Source: Mycobacterium intermedium
GTDB lineage: Bacteria > Actinomycetota > Actinomycetes > Mycobacteriales > Mycobacteriaceae
Assembly (NCBI RefSeq): GCF_002086275.1
Contig: NZ_MVHT01000035.1
Span: forward strand, 1-61,436
DNA: 61,436 nucleotides
Direction of reading: 5' to 3'
The notes under the pieces were generated by a model. The model had not been told where the DNA came from. It saw nothing but the letters and a program-made list of their open reading frames with translations, and searched no databases. Made by a program: the position numbers and the translations under genes. Below are positions 14,789-26,230 of this stretch, piece by piece (position 1 is the stretch's first letter; every line of letters starts with the position of its first letter).

Positions 14789-16966
14789 CTAGTTGATCAG
14801 CGGATCACGCGGCATGCCCAGAATCCGCTCGGCGATCTGATTGCGGGTCACCTCGGAAGTGCCACCGGCGATCGCCATGCCGCGCGCGCCCATCATCAGC
14901 CGGCCGATCAACCCACCCGGCCCATCGAGGAGCGCGACCTCCGGGCCCAGCAGTGCCGCGGAGAGAGCGCCGCCGTCGATCATGTGCTCGGCGAGCTTGA
15001 GCTTGGTGACATTGCCTTCCGGACCGGGACCGGCCCCCTCGACGCTGCGTGCCGCACGGCGCAGGTTCAGCAGCCGCAGCGCATGGTCGTCGGCGATGAA
15101 CGCCCCAACCCGAGATCGCGCACCGCCCAAGGCATCTGGATAAGTCTGGACCAGCTTCACCAGGTTCTCGGCCAAGCCCGCGTAGTAGCCGCCGCTGCCG
15201 CCGATGCTGACGCGTTCGTTACCCAACGTCGCCCGCGCAACGGTCCACCCCGAGTTGGGCGTCCCGACCACGTCCTCGTCGGGGACGAACACGTCGTTGA
15301 AGAAGACCTCGTTGAACTCCGACCCGCCGGTGATCTGACGCAGCGGCCGCACCTCGACCCCCGGCGCCTTCATGTCGATGATCACCGTGGTGATGCCGGC
15401 GTGCTTAGGAGCATCCGGGTCGGTGCGCACGGTGGCCAGGCCCCGCGCGCAGATGTGCGCGCCACTCGTCCACACCTTCTGCCCGTTGATCTTCCAGCCG
15501 CCGTCCACCCGCGTCGCCCGGGTCTTGACCGACGCCGCATCCGACCCCGCCTCGGGCTCGGAGAAGAGCTGGCACCAAATCTCTTCCTGACGCAGTGCCT
15601 TTTCCACGAATCTTTCGATCTGCCAATCGGTTCCGTGCTGAATCAGGGTCAGGATCACCCAGCCGGTGATGGAGTAGTCGGGACGCTTGATGCCGAGCCT
15701 GCCGAACTCTTCCTCGATCACCAGTTGCTCCACCGCGTCCGCGGCGCGACCCCACGGCTTGGGCCAGTGCGGCATCACATAGCCCGTCTCGATCAGCTTG
15801 TCGAGTTGGGCCTCGTTCGGCAGGGCGGCGATCTCCTCGGCGTCCTTACGGATCTGAACACGTAGCTCCTCGGCCTCCGGTGGCAGGTCCAGGCTGTTGG
15901 ACCGGACCGCCCCGGCGGCGGTGCGCTCGAACGCATCTTCGGCGGGCCCGTCACCGCCGAACAACGCCGTGGTCACCAGCGCCCGTCGCAAATGCAGGTG
16001 AGCGTCATGCTCCCAGGTGAAACCGATGCCGCCGTGCACCTGGATGTTGAGTTCGGCGTTTCGCGCATAGGCCGGAAACGCCAGCACCGCCGCGACGGCC
16101 GCGATCAACCGGAACTGCGATTCGTCCTCCGACGTGTCTTCGGACGCCGCGCGCGCCGCGTCCCACACCGCCGCGATCGCGGATTCGGTGGCCACCAGCA
16201 TGTTCGCGCAATGATGTTTCACCGCTTGGAAAGTCGCGATGGTGCGGCCGAATTGCTGACGCACCTTGGCATAGGCGACGGCGGTGTCGACGCAGTCCGC
16301 CGCCCCGCCGACCGCCTCGGCCGCCAGCAGGGTCCGAGCACGCGCCAACAACGATTCCCGCGCGCCCGGCAGGATGTCGTCGTCGGACACGCTCACGTTC
16401 TGCAGACGCACCCGCCCGGCCCGCCGGGTCGGGTCCAAGTTCTTGGGCACCTCGACCGTCACGCCCTCGCGGTCGCGGTCCAGCACCAGCACGTCGTCGC
16501 CCGCGGCTACCAGCAGCAGCCCGGCCAATCCCGCGCCCAACACGATGCCCGCATCTCCGTCGGCGCGACCGTCGGAGACCGAGACACTGCCACCGACGCC
16601 GAATCCCGCGGTGACACTGCCGTCGACCAATCCTGGTAGTAGACGGGCCTTTTGGTCCGCACTGCCGTCGCGTGCGATCGTCGCGGAGGCAATGACGGTC
16701 GGTACGAACGGCCCTGGCGCCACCGCGCGGCCGAGTTCTTCGACGACCACCACGAGTTCGGGCAGCCCGAAGCCGGAGCCGCCGTATTCCTCGTCGAGAT
16801 GCAAACCGAGCCAGCCGAGCTCGACCAGGTTCTGCCAGAAGGGTGGCCGATCCTCATCGGCCGCATCGAGCAGTTCGCGCGCCGCCCAGCGCGCCTTCTG
16901 CGAGGTCAAGAACCCGCGGGCAACCTCGGCGAGTTCGCGGTGGTCGTCGGTCAGTGCGATACCCAT
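14789..16966 (-). CDS. fadE22: Double-domain acyl-CoA dehydrogenase FadE22
   Basis: The 725-residue protein contains two fused acyl-CoA dehydrogenases. The first, about residues 1-345, includes LDEEYGGSGFGLPELVVVVEELGRAV, AVAYAKVRQQFGRTIATFQAVKH in segments, and QVHGGIGFTWEHDAHLHLRRA. The second, about 365-725, includes FSEPEAGSDAAS, KINGQKVWTSGA and the C-terminal GGTSEVTRNQIAERILGMPR. Bacterial steroid-type dehydrogenases often work as alpha2beta2 pairs; the fusion joins a pair in one chain. Length fits my recollection of Rv3061c (about 721). GAGGAGGG precedes the ATG at 16966. The 5' leader carries a hairpin at 16990-17014 and a TACACT -10-like box. It acts in beta-oxidation using FAD. Confidence 0.93.
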   Translation of the reverse strand: MGIALTDDHRELAEVARGFLTSQKARWAARELLDAADEDRPPFWQNLVELGWLGLHLDEEYGGSGFGLPELVVVVEELGRAVAPGPFVPTVIASATIARDGSADQKARLLPGLVDGSVTAGFGVGGSVSVSDGRADGDAGIVLGAGLAGLLLVAAGDDVLVLDRDREGVTVEVPKNLDPTRRAGRVRLQNVSVSDDDILPGARESLLARARTLLAAEAVGGAADCVDTAVAYAKVRQQFGRTIATFQAVKHHCANMLVATESAIAAVWDAARAASEDTSEDESQFRLIAAVAAVLAFPAYARNAELNIQVHGGIGFTWEHDAHLHLRRALVTTALFGGDGPAEDAFERTAAGAVRSNSLDLPPEAEELRVQIRKDAEEIAALPNEAQLDKLIETGYVMPHWPKPWGRAADAVEQLVIEEEFGRLGIKRPDYSITGWVILTLIQHGTDWQIERFVEKALRQEEIWCQLFSEPEAGSDAASVKTRATRVDGGWKINGQKVWTSGAHICARGLATVRTDPDAPKHAGITTVIIDMKAPGVEVRPLRQITGGSEFNEVFFNDVFVPDEDVVGTPNSGWTVARATLGNERVSIGGSGGYYAGLAENLVKLVQTYPDALGGARSRVGAFIADDHALRLLNLRRAARSVEGAGPGPEGNVTKLKLAEHMIDGGALSAALLGPEVALLDGPGGLIGRLMMGARGMAIAGGTSEVTRNQIAERILGMPRDPLIN

Positions 16967-16989
16967 GAGGGCCCTCCTCGCGCCTCTAT

Positions 16990-17014
16990 CCGGCCCGCTT
17001 CTTCGCGGGGCCGG
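16990..17014 (-). promoter_or_regulatory. 5' leader hairpin of fadE22
   Basis: CCGGCCCGC (16990-16998) pairs with GCGGGGCCGG (17005-17014) with one bulged base and a short TTCTTC loop. It lies between the probable promoter (17024-17033) and the ribosome site of fadE22, so it would be in the untranslated leader. It may modulate mRNA stability or act as the terminator of the upstream SDR gene. Confidence 0.5.
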
Positions 17015-17023
17015 TTCCGCTAA

Positions 17024-17033
17024 AGAGTGTACT
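17024..17033. promoter_or_regulatory. Shared AGTACACTCT element, copy 2 (fadE22 promoter)
   Basis: The ten bases AGTACACTCT (minus strand) are identical to the copy at 14340-14349 and have similar flanks (GCATTA before, T-TAG after, versus CAATAC and ATTG). TACACT fits a -10 box, giving a transcript start roughly 50 bases before the fadE22 ATG. The context suggests a co-regulated promoter or operator of this lipid block. Confidence 0.5.
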
Positions 17034-17065
17034 TAATGCGGGGAGGGCCCTATGCCCCGGCCACA

Positions 17066-17109
17066 CCAGGGCTACTCCAGGGCTATTCCAGGGCTATTTC
17101 ACGGCTACT
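17066..17109. repeat. Four 11-bp tandem repeats upstream of fadE22
   Basis: CCAGGGCTACT, CCAGGGCTATT, CCAGGGCTATT, TCACGGCTACT: four direct copies with exact 11-base spacing, about one helical turn. They lie between the SDR stop (17116) and the fadE22 promoter. They could be a regulator-binding array or a slippage product. Confidence 0.7.
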
Positions 17110-17115
17110 TGGGAG

Positions 17116-17874
17116 TTACTTCGGCGCGAAGCGCTGTCCCGCGTCCAACCGCAGGCATTGCCCGTTGAGCATCGGGTTTTCGACAATCGCCGCGACCAAC
17201 TTGGCGTACTCCTCGGGTCGGCCCAGCCGCTTCGGGAAGGCCGCGTCCTTCGTCAACGCCGTTACGTATTCGTCCGGAATACCCTTGGTGAGCCCGGTCG
17301 CGAACAGGCTGGGTGCGATGGCAAGCACTCGGATACCCACCGAACCCAGGTCGCGCGCCATGGTCAGGCACATTCCCGCGACACCCGCCTTGGCCGCGGT
17401 GTAGGCGACCTGTCCGATTTGCCCTTCGAACGCCGCGATGGAGGCGGTGTTGATGATGACGCCCCGCTCGTCATCCTCGGGTTCGTTCTTGCTCATGTGC
17501 GCCGCGGCGAGGCGGCTGATGTTGAAGGTGGCGATGAGGTTCAGATCGATCACGGATTGGAAGGATTCGAGATCGTGGGGGCCGGTCTTGGTCAGGGTGC
17601 GCTTGGCGATGCCGCCGCCGGCGGTGGTCACCGTGACGTGCAGACCACCGAGGTCATCGACCGCGGCCTGCAGCGTCTGCTCGGTGCCGGTGAAGTCGGT
17701 GACGTCGATCGCATAGAACTTGCCACCGACAGCTTCAGCGACCTCCTTGCCGTCGGAGTTCTCCCGGTCGAGGACCGCGACCTGCGCGCCCCGCTCGTGC
17801 AGCAATTCGGCGCTGGCACGTCCCATGCCCGAAGCGCCGCCGATGACGACGACTTTTTTCCCGCTGATCTCCAT
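17116..17874 (-). CDS. Short-chain dehydrogenase (3-hydroxyacyl-CoA dehydrogenase type)
   Basis: A 252-residue SDR with GGASGMGRAS for nucleotide binding, TTAGGG in the NNAG position, catalytic Ser in INTASIAAFEGQIGQ and YTAAK. The insertion HMSKNEPEDDERG before the Ser is typical of the HSD10-like group, which also includes the SDR at 54121-54897 (MSKNEPTESGERG). Conserved sequence begins MEISGKKVVVIGG, and AAGGAG lies nine bases before the ATG at 17874. It is probably the hydroxyacyl-CoA step of the neighbouring FadE22/DUF35/thiolase route. It is divergent from ligB with about 100 bases between starts. Confidence 0.88.
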   Translation of the reverse strand: MEISGKKVVVIGGASGMGRASAELLHERGAQVAVLDRENSDGKEVAEAVGGKFYAIDVTDFTGTEQTLQAAVDDLGGLHVTVTTAGGGIAKRTLTKTGPHDLESFQSVIDLNLIATFNISRLAAAHMSKNEPEDDERGVIINTASIAAFEGQIGQVAYTAAKAGVAGMCLTMARDLGSVGIRVLAIAPSLFATGLTKGIPDEYVTALTKDAAFPKRLGRPEEYAKLVAAIVENPMLNGQCLRLDAGQRFAPK

Positions 17875-17972
17875 CCGGCCTCTCCTTTGCGGCTTGTCAG
17901 AATCCGTGTGATCTGTAACGCTAGCGTGTCCGCTCGACGGGGTTGTCGGGGAGGCATGCCAAGCTGGCGAAC

Positions 17973-19502
17973 GTGCTCCTTTTCGACGTAGCAAGCACAT
18001 CGCTTAATGTGGGCGGCACTTCGTCGCGCCTGACGAAGGTCGCGCGCATCGCCGACCTGTTAAGCCAGGCAGCGCCCAACGCCGAACTGGTCGCAATCAT
18101 CGTGTCGTGGCTTTCCGGTGAGCTTCGCCAGCGCCAGATCGGCGTGGGATGGGCGAGCCTGCGCTCGCTGCCGCCCGCGGCGCCAAACCCGGTCCTGACC
18201 GTCCCCGGCGTCGACGCCACCTTCTCCGAGATCAAAGAGGTGTCAGGCAAGGGGTCGCAGGCGCGGCGTGCCGAACTCGTGAGGGATTTGTTCGCCGCCG
18301 CCACCGAAGCCGAGCAAACCTTCCTGGTCCGCCTGCTGGGTGGTGAACTGCGGCAGGGCGCGCTGGTCGGCGTCATGACCGACGCGGTGGCCAAGGCCGC
18401 CGGGCTTCCCGCCGCAGCGGTACAGCGGGCCGCGATGCTGGGCGGCGATCTGGCGGCGGTGGCCGCCGCGGGCCTTTCCGGCGGTGAGCGTGCGCTCGAC
18501 CAGTTCACCCTGCGGGTGGGCCGACCGGTCGGCCCGATGCTGGCGCAGACGGCCACCGATGTCGGTGACGCGCTCGAACGTCACGGTGGGACAAGCATTT
18601 TCGAAGCGAAGCTGGACGGCGCACGGGTGCAGATCCACCGGTCCGGGGACGAGGTCACGGTCTTTACCCGCAGCCTCGACGACGTCACCGCCCGGCTGCC
18701 CGAAGTGGTCGAGGCCACCCTGGCGTTGCCGGTGCGCGAGCTGGTTGCCGACGGCGAGGCGATCGCGCTGCGCCCCGACAACCGCCCGCACCGCTTCCAG
18801 GTCACCGCATCGCGGTTCGGCCGCTCCGTGGACGTCGCGGCCGCCCATGCGGCACAACCACTTTCGGTGTTCTTTTTCGACATCCTGCACCACGACGGCG
18901 TGGACCTGCTCGACGCCCCGACCACCGAACGGCTGGCGGCGCTGGACGCGCTGGTTCCCGAAGCGCAACGGGTCGATCGGCTACACACCTCGGACGCGGC
19001 CGCGGCCGCCGCGTTCCTGGATGCGACGCTGGCCGCCGGCCACGAAGGGGTGATGGCGAAGGCAGCGTCGGCGCCGTATCAAGCGGGCCGCCGCGGCGCG
19101 GGTTGGCTGAAGGTCAAACCGGTGCACACCCTGGATCTCGTGGTACTCGCGGTCGAGTGGGGCTCTGGCCGGCGCAAGGGCAAGCTGTCGAACATCCACC
19201 TGGGCGCGCGCGATCCGGCCACCGGTGAATTCGTCATGGTGGGAAAGACTTTCAAGGGCATGACCGATGCCATGCTGGACTGGCAGACTGCTCGATTCAC
19301 CGAACTCGCCGTCGGCGGCACGGACGACTACGTGGTGCACGTGCGCCCCGAACAGGTGGTCGAGATCGCGCTCGACGGGGTGCAAGGTTCGTCGCGCTAC
19401 CCGGGTGGAGTCGCACTGCGGTTCGCTCGGGTGCTGCGCTATCGCGACGACAAGAGCCCCGCCGAAGCCGACACCATCGACACCGTGCGGGCCATGTACT
19501 GA
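17973..19502 (+). CDS. ligB: ATP-dependent DNA ligase LigB
   Basis: A 509-residue ATP-dependent ligase. The N-terminal helical DNA-binding region (about 1-190) is followed by motif [14 protein letters not shown] with the adenylated Lys at residue 213, motif III-like [13 protein letters not shown], motif [11 protein letters not shown], and motif [16 protein letters not shown], then the OB-fold. The start is placed at GTG 17973 (LLFDVASTS); an in-frame TTG at 17943 is less likely. Length and gene position next to cstA match M. tuberculosis Rv3062 (507). It seals nicks with ATP; in mycobacteria the NAD-dependent LigA is essential and LigB is accessory. Confidence 0.95.
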   Translation: MLLFDVASTSLNVGGTSSRLTKVARIADLLSQAAPNAELVAIIVSWLSGELRQRQIGVGWASLRSLPPAAPNPVLTVPGVDATFSEIKEVSGKGSQARRAELVRDLFAAATEAEQTFLVRLLGGELRQGALVGVMTDAVAKAAGLPAAAVQRAAMLGGDLAAVAAAGLSGGERALDQFTLRVGRPVGPMLAQTATDVGDALERHGGTSIFEAKLDGARVQIHRSGDEVTVFTRSLDDVTARLPEVVEATLALPVRELVADGEAIALRPDNRPHRFQVTASRFGRSVDVAAAHAAQPLSVFFFDILHHDGVDLLDAPTTERLAALDALVPEAQRVDRLHTSDAAAAAAFLDATLAAGHEGVMAKAASAPYQAGRRGAGWLKVKPVHTLDLVVLAVEWGSGRRKGKLSNIHLGARDPATGEFVMVGKTFKGMTDAMLDWQTARFTELAVGGTDDYVVHVRPEQVVEIALDGVQGSSRYPGGVALRFARVLRYRDDKSPAEADTIDTVRAMY

Positions 19503-19584
19503 TCGGGCAAGAGCGAGCACAGCGAAATCCGTAGACGACGTCTGTAGATTCACACTCGCTGACGACACTGACGAGGGAGCCCGG

Positions 19585-21804
<2,220 letters not shown>

Positions 21805-21846
21805 CCAGCGCGCCAACTCGCCCCACTCGGCATAAGCTGGTGCCCA

Positions 21847-23373
21847 ATGAGAGTCGGCATCGACTTTGGCACCACCCACACCGTCGTCGCGCTTGTCGAC
21901 CGAGGTAACTACCCGGTCGTCTCGTTCGACGGGTCCTTGGACCGCACCGACGCGTGGCCGTCCCTGATCGCCGCCAACGCCGCGGGGCAGCTCCGCTTCG
22001 GCCCGCATGCGGCCGCCGTCCGCCACGATCGGGAATGGTCGGTGCTGCGGTCATTCAAGCGCCTACTCAACGACGCCGGCCCGACCACCGGGGTCACCCT
22101 GGCCGGGCGGGACTACCGACTGGCCGAACTCCTGACCGGGTTTCTGGCCCAGCTGAGGAGCGATCTCTATCACCGCTCCAACGCGGGCATCACGCCCGGC
22201 GAGACGATCGAGGCCGCGATCAGCGTGCCGGCCAACGCCTCGAGCGCCCAACGGCTCTTGACGTTGGATGCGTTCGTAGCGGCGGGCTTCCACGTCGTCG
22301 CGCTGTTGAACGAGCCGTCGGCCGCGAGCCTCGAATACGCCCACCGGTACCGGTCCACGATCACCGCCAAGCGCGAGTATGTCCTGATCTACGACCTCGG
22401 CGGGGGCACCTTCGACGCCTCGCTGCTGAAAATGTCCGGGCACGCCAACGAGGTGACCCGCAGCGAGGGCATCCAGCGACTCGGCGGAGACGACTTCGAC
22501 GAGGCGATTGTGGATCTCGTGCTCGCCGGTGCACAGCTACCGGCGGTCGACACCGACACCCGTGGCCTGCTCAAGGATGAGTGCGCCGCCCGCAAGGAAG
22601 CCGTCGGACCACAGACCCGCCGTTTCCTGGTCGATCTCACGGTCCTCGACCGGCCGCCGTTCTCCTGCGGTATCGACGAGGTCTATTCGGCGTGCGCGCC
22701 GTTGGTCGACAGGACGGTCGAACTTCTCGACCGGGTGCTGCGCGATCCCAGCCGCGGGGAGACACCGTGGTCGGACCTGGCCGGCATCTACGTGGTGGGT
22801 GGGGCCGGCGGGTTCCCGTTGGTGGCGCGGATGCTCCGCTCCACTTTCGGCGAGAGGCGCGTCAAGCGTTCCCCGCACCCGTTTGCGGCCACGGCCATCG
22901 GCCTCGCGGTGTTCCTCGACAAGGAGTCCGGTTTCGAGTTGTCCGAACGCTTTTCGCGACATTTCGGGGTCTTTCGCGAAGCGCAGGCCGGCGCCGACGT
23001 CATTTTCGACCCGATCGTGCCCAAGGACGCATCACTTCCCGACGACGGGCGCAGCCCGTTGGTCATCAAACGGACCTACCGGGCCGCACACAACATCGGA
23101 CATTTCCGGTTCGTGGAGTGCAGCCGCCTGGTCGACGGCCGTCCCGACGGGGACGTCACTCCCTACGACCCGGTCCTGTTCCCGTTCGACCCGGCCCTGC
23201 ACGATCGCGACGATCTCGGCCGTCAGCCGGTGGGCCGCTGGAATGACGGACCGGACGTGGAGGAACGCTACGTCGTGGCACCAGGCGGGGCGGTGGAAGT
23301 AACGCTGACGACGCAGCCGGCCGGTTTCCAGCGCACGTTCCGGCTCGAGCGCCGCACCCCGGTGCGGGTGTAG
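21847..23373 (+). CDS. Hsp70-like ATPase with non-standard C-terminus
   Basis: The 508-residue protein has the actin-type ATPase fold of Hsp70: phosphate-1 IDFGTTHTVVAL at residue 5, phosphate-2 YDLGGGTFDASLL at about 183, and adenosine motif VVGGAGGFPLVARML at about 318. The last 130 residues are not a DnaK substrate-binding domain plus lid. They are Pro/Asp-rich with a predicted beta pattern (HNIGHFRFVECSRL, GGAVEVTLTTQPAGFQ). The ATG at 21847 has no strong ribosome site. The stop is five bases before the nitroreductase start, so the two are probably cotranscribed. A specialised chaperone or sensor rather than a DnaK substitute is likely. Confidence 0.85.
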   Translation: MRVGIDFGTTHTVVALVDRGNYPVVSFDGSLDRTDAWPSLIAANAAGQLRFGPHAAAVRHDREWSVLRSFKRLLNDAGPTTGVTLAGRDYRLAELLTGFLAQLRSDLYHRSNAGITPGETIEAAISVPANASSAQRLLTLDAFVAAGFHVVALLNEPSAASLEYAHRYRSTITAKREYVLIYDLGGGTFDASLLKMSGHANEVTRSEGIQRLGGDDFDEAIVDLVLAGAQLPAVDTDTRGLLKDECAARKEAVGPQTRRFLVDLTVLDRPPFSCGIDEVYSACAPLVDRTVELLDRVLRDPSRGETPWSDLAGIYVVGGAGGFPLVARMLRSTFGERRVKRSPHPFAATAIGLAVFLDKESGFELSERFSRHFGVFREAQAGADVIFDPIVPKDASLPDDGRSPLVIKRTYRAAHNIGHFRFVECSRLVDGRPDGDVTPYDPVLFPFDPALHDRDDLGRQPVGRWNDGPDVEERYVVAPGGAVEVTLTTQPAGFQRTFRLERRTPVRV

Positions 23374-23378
23374 CGGCC

Positions 23379-24044
23379 GTGGAACTGTATGACGTGATGC
23401 GAACGACGTTCGCCGCCCGGGAATTCACCGACGACCCGCTCCCCGATGACGTGCTGTTGCGCATCTTCGACAATGCCCGGTTCGCGCCCAGCGGCGGCAA
23501 CCGGCAAGGCGGCCACATCACCGTGGTGCGCGACGCCGCCACCCGCCGTCGACTGGCGGAACTGAGTACCGGCGCGGCCCGCCGGTACTTCGCCCAGCTG
23601 ACGGCGGGCGAGAATCCGTGGAACCCCCTGCAGCCCACCGAGGTACCGCAGGACGTCATAGCCGCGACGGAAGTCCCGGCCGCGTTCATCGAGCCGATTC
23701 TGAAAGCACCCGTGGTGCTGGTCTTTACGGTGAACCTGAGCGTTGTCGCCGCGCTGGATCAGGATCTGGACCGGGTCGGTATCGCCGCTGGAGCATCGGT
23801 GTACCCGTTGGTGTGGAACGTGTTGCTGGCCGCCCGCAACGAAGGCTACGGCGGAACCTTCAGCACGATGGCCATCCCCGCGGAGGACCGGGTGCGTGAG
23901 CTCCTGGGCATCCCCGAGCAGCACGCCGTCGCCGCGGTGGTGCCCCTGGGTAAACCGACGCGTCAACTGACCAAGCTGCGCCGGCTTGCGGTAGCGGACT
24001 TCGTCACCCGCGAGCGCTTCGACGGCGCGGCGTTCGAACGTTGA
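23379..24044 (+). CDS. Nitroreductase-family flavoprotein
   Basis: A 221-residue nitroreductase. It opens MELYDVMRTTFAAREFTDDP (FMN-binding Arg region), then FDNARFAPSGGNRQGGH, and ends with the usual LGIPEQHAVAAVVPLGKP loop near residue 190. These enzymes bind FMN and reduce nitro or quinone compounds with NAD(P)H. The GTG start at 23379 is five bases after the Hsp70-like stop, suggesting coupling. It converges with a wax ester/TAG synthase that carries a DosR-type box. In M. tuberculosis a nitroreductase (Rv3131) is next to Tgs1 (Rv3130c) in the DosR regulon, although here the genes are convergent. Confidence 0.88.
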   Translation: MELYDVMRTTFAAREFTDDPLPDDVLLRIFDNARFAPSGGNRQGGHITVVRDAATRRRLAELSTGAARRYFAQLTAGENPWNPLQPTEVPQDVIAATEVPAAFIEPILKAPVVLVFTVNLSVVAALDQDLDRVGIAAGASVYPLVWNVLLAARNEGYGGTFSTMAIPAEDRVRELLGIPEQHAVAAVVPLGKPTRQLTKLRRLAVADFVTRERFDGAAFER

Positions 24045-24059
24045 GCCGGGCTGCGGGGG

Positions 24060-25541
24060 TCAGTTGGAGGCGGATTTCCTGACCCGCGATCGCTTTGACG
24101 CCCCGGCATCAGGCGGCTGATGTGCGGCCTTTTCCAGTCGCGTCAGCGCGGACTCGATTGCGTCGGCCAGCTCGTCGATGTCGTCGGCGACCTCTGGGGT
24201 GGTGACGAAGCCGAAGTCGATCGACCCGCGATAGCTGAAGCAGCTGATGTTCAATCCCACCTCCATCGTGAGGGGTCCGATCGGCACCAGGCTTTCAACC
24301 ACCGCGCCCGCCAGGTACATGGGATGGTCCGGCCCCGGCACATTGGAGATGACCAGGTTTATCGGTGCGACGTGACCGCCGAGATGACTTGCGGTATAGG
24401 CCCGAACGGCCAACGCCAGCAAGCCCGGCGGCGTCGTATCCGTCAGGCCCATGATCTGATGAGCGGTGAGTGCCTTCGCCATCTCCTTGGCCCCCTGGGA
24501 ATTGCGGTAGATGGTTCTCAGCCGCTCCGCGTCGTCGGGTACATCGGTGGCCAGGCTCATCGTCATAGACGAGATCTGATTGCCGGCCGGCGATTTGTCG
24601 TGATGGGTCGACACCGGAACCTGAGCGATCAGAGGCCGATCCGGAAGTTCCCCGCGCTCGCCGAGGTAGTCGCGCAGAGCACCCGAAACCATTGCCATCA
24701 CAACGTCATTCAGCTTCACATCGAAGGCCTGCTTGACAGCCTTGACCCGCTCGAACGGCACTCGGGCTAACGTGATCCGCCGCTCGGGCGTCAGTTCGGC
24801 GTTGAACCGGGTGATGGGCGCCTCGAAGAAATGGGGCGGCTTATTGGGGAGCCCCCGCACCGCCAGTTGCTGAACAAGCGTTTGCTGCAGGATCCGCGCC
24901 ACCCGATAAGGGGTCGCGACCGCGACATTGAACATGGCGCCAAGCGCACGCCGCTCAAAACGCGGCATGCCAGCCACCGGCGACTCGCCGACGGTGGCGA
25001 CTGGTGGCCGCGGTTCCGGCGTGGCGTCCAGCATGATCTCGCTCAGTCCGCTGCCCGACACTCCGTCGATGACGGCGTGATGGATCTTGGTCAGGACTGC
25101 GACCCGACCGCGCTCGAGCCCTTCGATGAACCAGAGCTCCCACAGCGGTCTGTTGCGCTCCAGCGGATAGGACATGAGGCGGCCGACGAGCTCCTCCACT
25201 TCGCGGCGTCCGCCCGGCGCGGGCACGGCGATACGTCGGATGTGGTAGTCGATATCGAGCTTGTCGTCCTCGACCCACCAGGGCCGATCCAGGCCGAGGG
25301 GGGCGCCGGCCACCCGGCACCGCAGCTCGGGTAATTGCGGAAGGCGCTGCACGATAAGAGTTTTCACCGCATCGAAGGAAAAATCGGGCGCTTCGGCGGG
25401 ATCGCAGATCGCCAGTCCGCCGATGTGCATGGGACACGTGTGGGTCTCGGCGAACCAGAATGCCGCGTCCAGGCTCGACAACCGCTTGGTGGCGGCACCG
25501 TGGCGCGGCCCCAGCAGACCAAGCATCGAGCGGCTCATCAC
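24060..25541 (-). CDS. Wax ester synthase/diacylglycerol acyltransferase (TAG synthase)
   Basis: A 493-residue WS/DGAT enzyme. The catalytic HHxxxDG is HHAVIDG at residues 154-160, with [10 protein letters not shown] upstream and conserved [14 protein letters not shown] and [10 protein letters not shown] downstream. It makes triacylglycerol from diacylglycerol and acyl-CoA at the membrane/lipid droplet. Two adjacent ATGs (25541, 25538) follow AGGAGG. A near-perfect DosR box lies 109-128 bases upstream, so induction by hypoxia or nitric oxide, as for M. tuberculosis tgs1, is likely. The Lys/Arg/Ser-rich tail ([13 protein letters not shown]) may help membrane binding. It converges with the nitroreductase gene. 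Confidence 0.92.
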   Translation of the reverse strand: MMSRSMLGLLGPRHGAATKRLSSLDAAFWFAETHTCPMHIGGLAICDPAEAPDFSFDAVKTLIVQRLPQLPELRCRVAGAPLGLDRPWWVEDDKLDIDYHIRRIAVPAPGGRREVEELVGRLMSYPLERNRPLWELWFIEGLERGRVAVLTKIHHAVIDGVSGSGLSEIMLDATPEPRPPVATVGESPVAGMPRFERRALGAMFNVAVATPYRVARILQQTLVQQLAVRGLPNKPPHFFEAPITRFNAELTPERRITLARVPFERVKAVKQAFDVKLNDVVMAMVSGALRDYLGERGELPDRPLIAQVPVSTHHDKSPAGNQISSMTMSLATDVPDDAERLRTIYRNSQGAKEMAKALTAHQIMGLTDTTPPGLLALAVRAYTASHLGGHVAPINLVISNVPGPDHPMYLAGAVVESLVPIGPLTMEVGLNISCFSYRGSIDFGFVTTPEVADDIDELADAIESALTRLEKAAHQPPDAGASKRSRVRKSASN

Positions 25542-25649
25542 ACGACCTCCTCGTGAGAAGAGTTCCGACGCACGCGAAGGCGGGTTGGCACGGACCCTCG
25601 CGGCGTTAGTCCAGCATCCCTAATGTCGTCTTCGATGCGATCTTCGCGT

Positions 25650-25669
25650 CAGGGTCTAAAGTCCCCGCG
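25650..25669 (-). promoter_or_regulatory. DosR/DevR box upstream of TAG synthase gene
   Basis: On the minus strand the core GGGACTTTAGACCC matches the DosR consensus GGGACTTTnGnCCC at every fixed position. It lies 109-128 bases upstream of the TAG synthase ATG (25541), a usual distance for a distal DevR box. A weaker second candidate, TGGACTAACGCCGCG, is near 25597-25611. The rest of the 306-base gap (25542-25847) shows nothing else definite. Confidence 0.7.
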
Positions 25670-25847
25670 TTGACTGCCATTCCTCCCCGGATATCGAACC
25701 GCCTACGGACGGTGCGCGCGAAGATAGCGGTGGGCTGTGCGGGCAAGCGCTCGAACTGCGCAAAGTCCCTCAACGCGGGGCCTTCGGACCCTCGCTACGT
25801 CCCGCGCGCAGTCATAGCGTCGGCCCATTAGTCTGCCAACCAAATTC

Positions 25848-26198
25848 ATGCCCGCACCCGGATATTCGGCCCACATCGCCCCGGACAAATATGCGCAGCT
25901 GGGCCAGCTGATCTTCGGGGGCCATGAGCCCGACGAATGCCGCCGCCGGTTGTTCCAGTGGGTGGACGATTTGTTGGTTCGGCTGAACATGCCTCGTTCG
26001 CTGCGGGAGTTCGGCGTCGCAGAGGAGGCTTTCCTCGAAGCGCTGCCGACGTTGGCAATGACGGCGTTCGAGGATCTCAGCAACCGGACCAATCCACGGA
26101 TGCCCTTGGTCAGCGAAATCACTGCAGTACTCCGACTGGGCTACTACGGTGATGCCCGACTCGGGCAGTCACCCGATGGTGTAGATCCCGACGCCTGA
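25848..26198 (+). pseudogene. C-terminal fragment of iron-containing alcohol dehydrogenase
   Basis: The 116 residues match only the C-terminal helical part of class III (Fe) alcohol dehydrogenases: DKYAQLGQLIFGG, then LNMPRSLREFGVAEEAFLEALPTLAMTAFEDLSNRTNPRMP in pieces, and SEITAVLRLGYYGD. The Rossmann-like NAD domain and metal ligands are missing. The frame is open for only about ten more codons before the ATG and then meets a stop, so this is a decayed or deleted gene. If expressed it could not be an enzyme. Its 5' side shares the gap that contains the DosR box. Confidence 0.75.
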
Positions 26199-26203
26199 CG
26201 CGC

Positions 26204-26230
26204 GGTCAGACGGCTCTCGGTCAGACGGCT
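26204..26230. repeat. 12-bp direct repeat at the 3' end of the MspA-like gene
   Basis: GGTCAGACGGCT occurs twice, 15 bases apart. The second copy contains the stop codon and last codons (K-A-V-stop) of the MspA-like gene. It looks like a small local tandem duplication. Confidence 0.8.
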
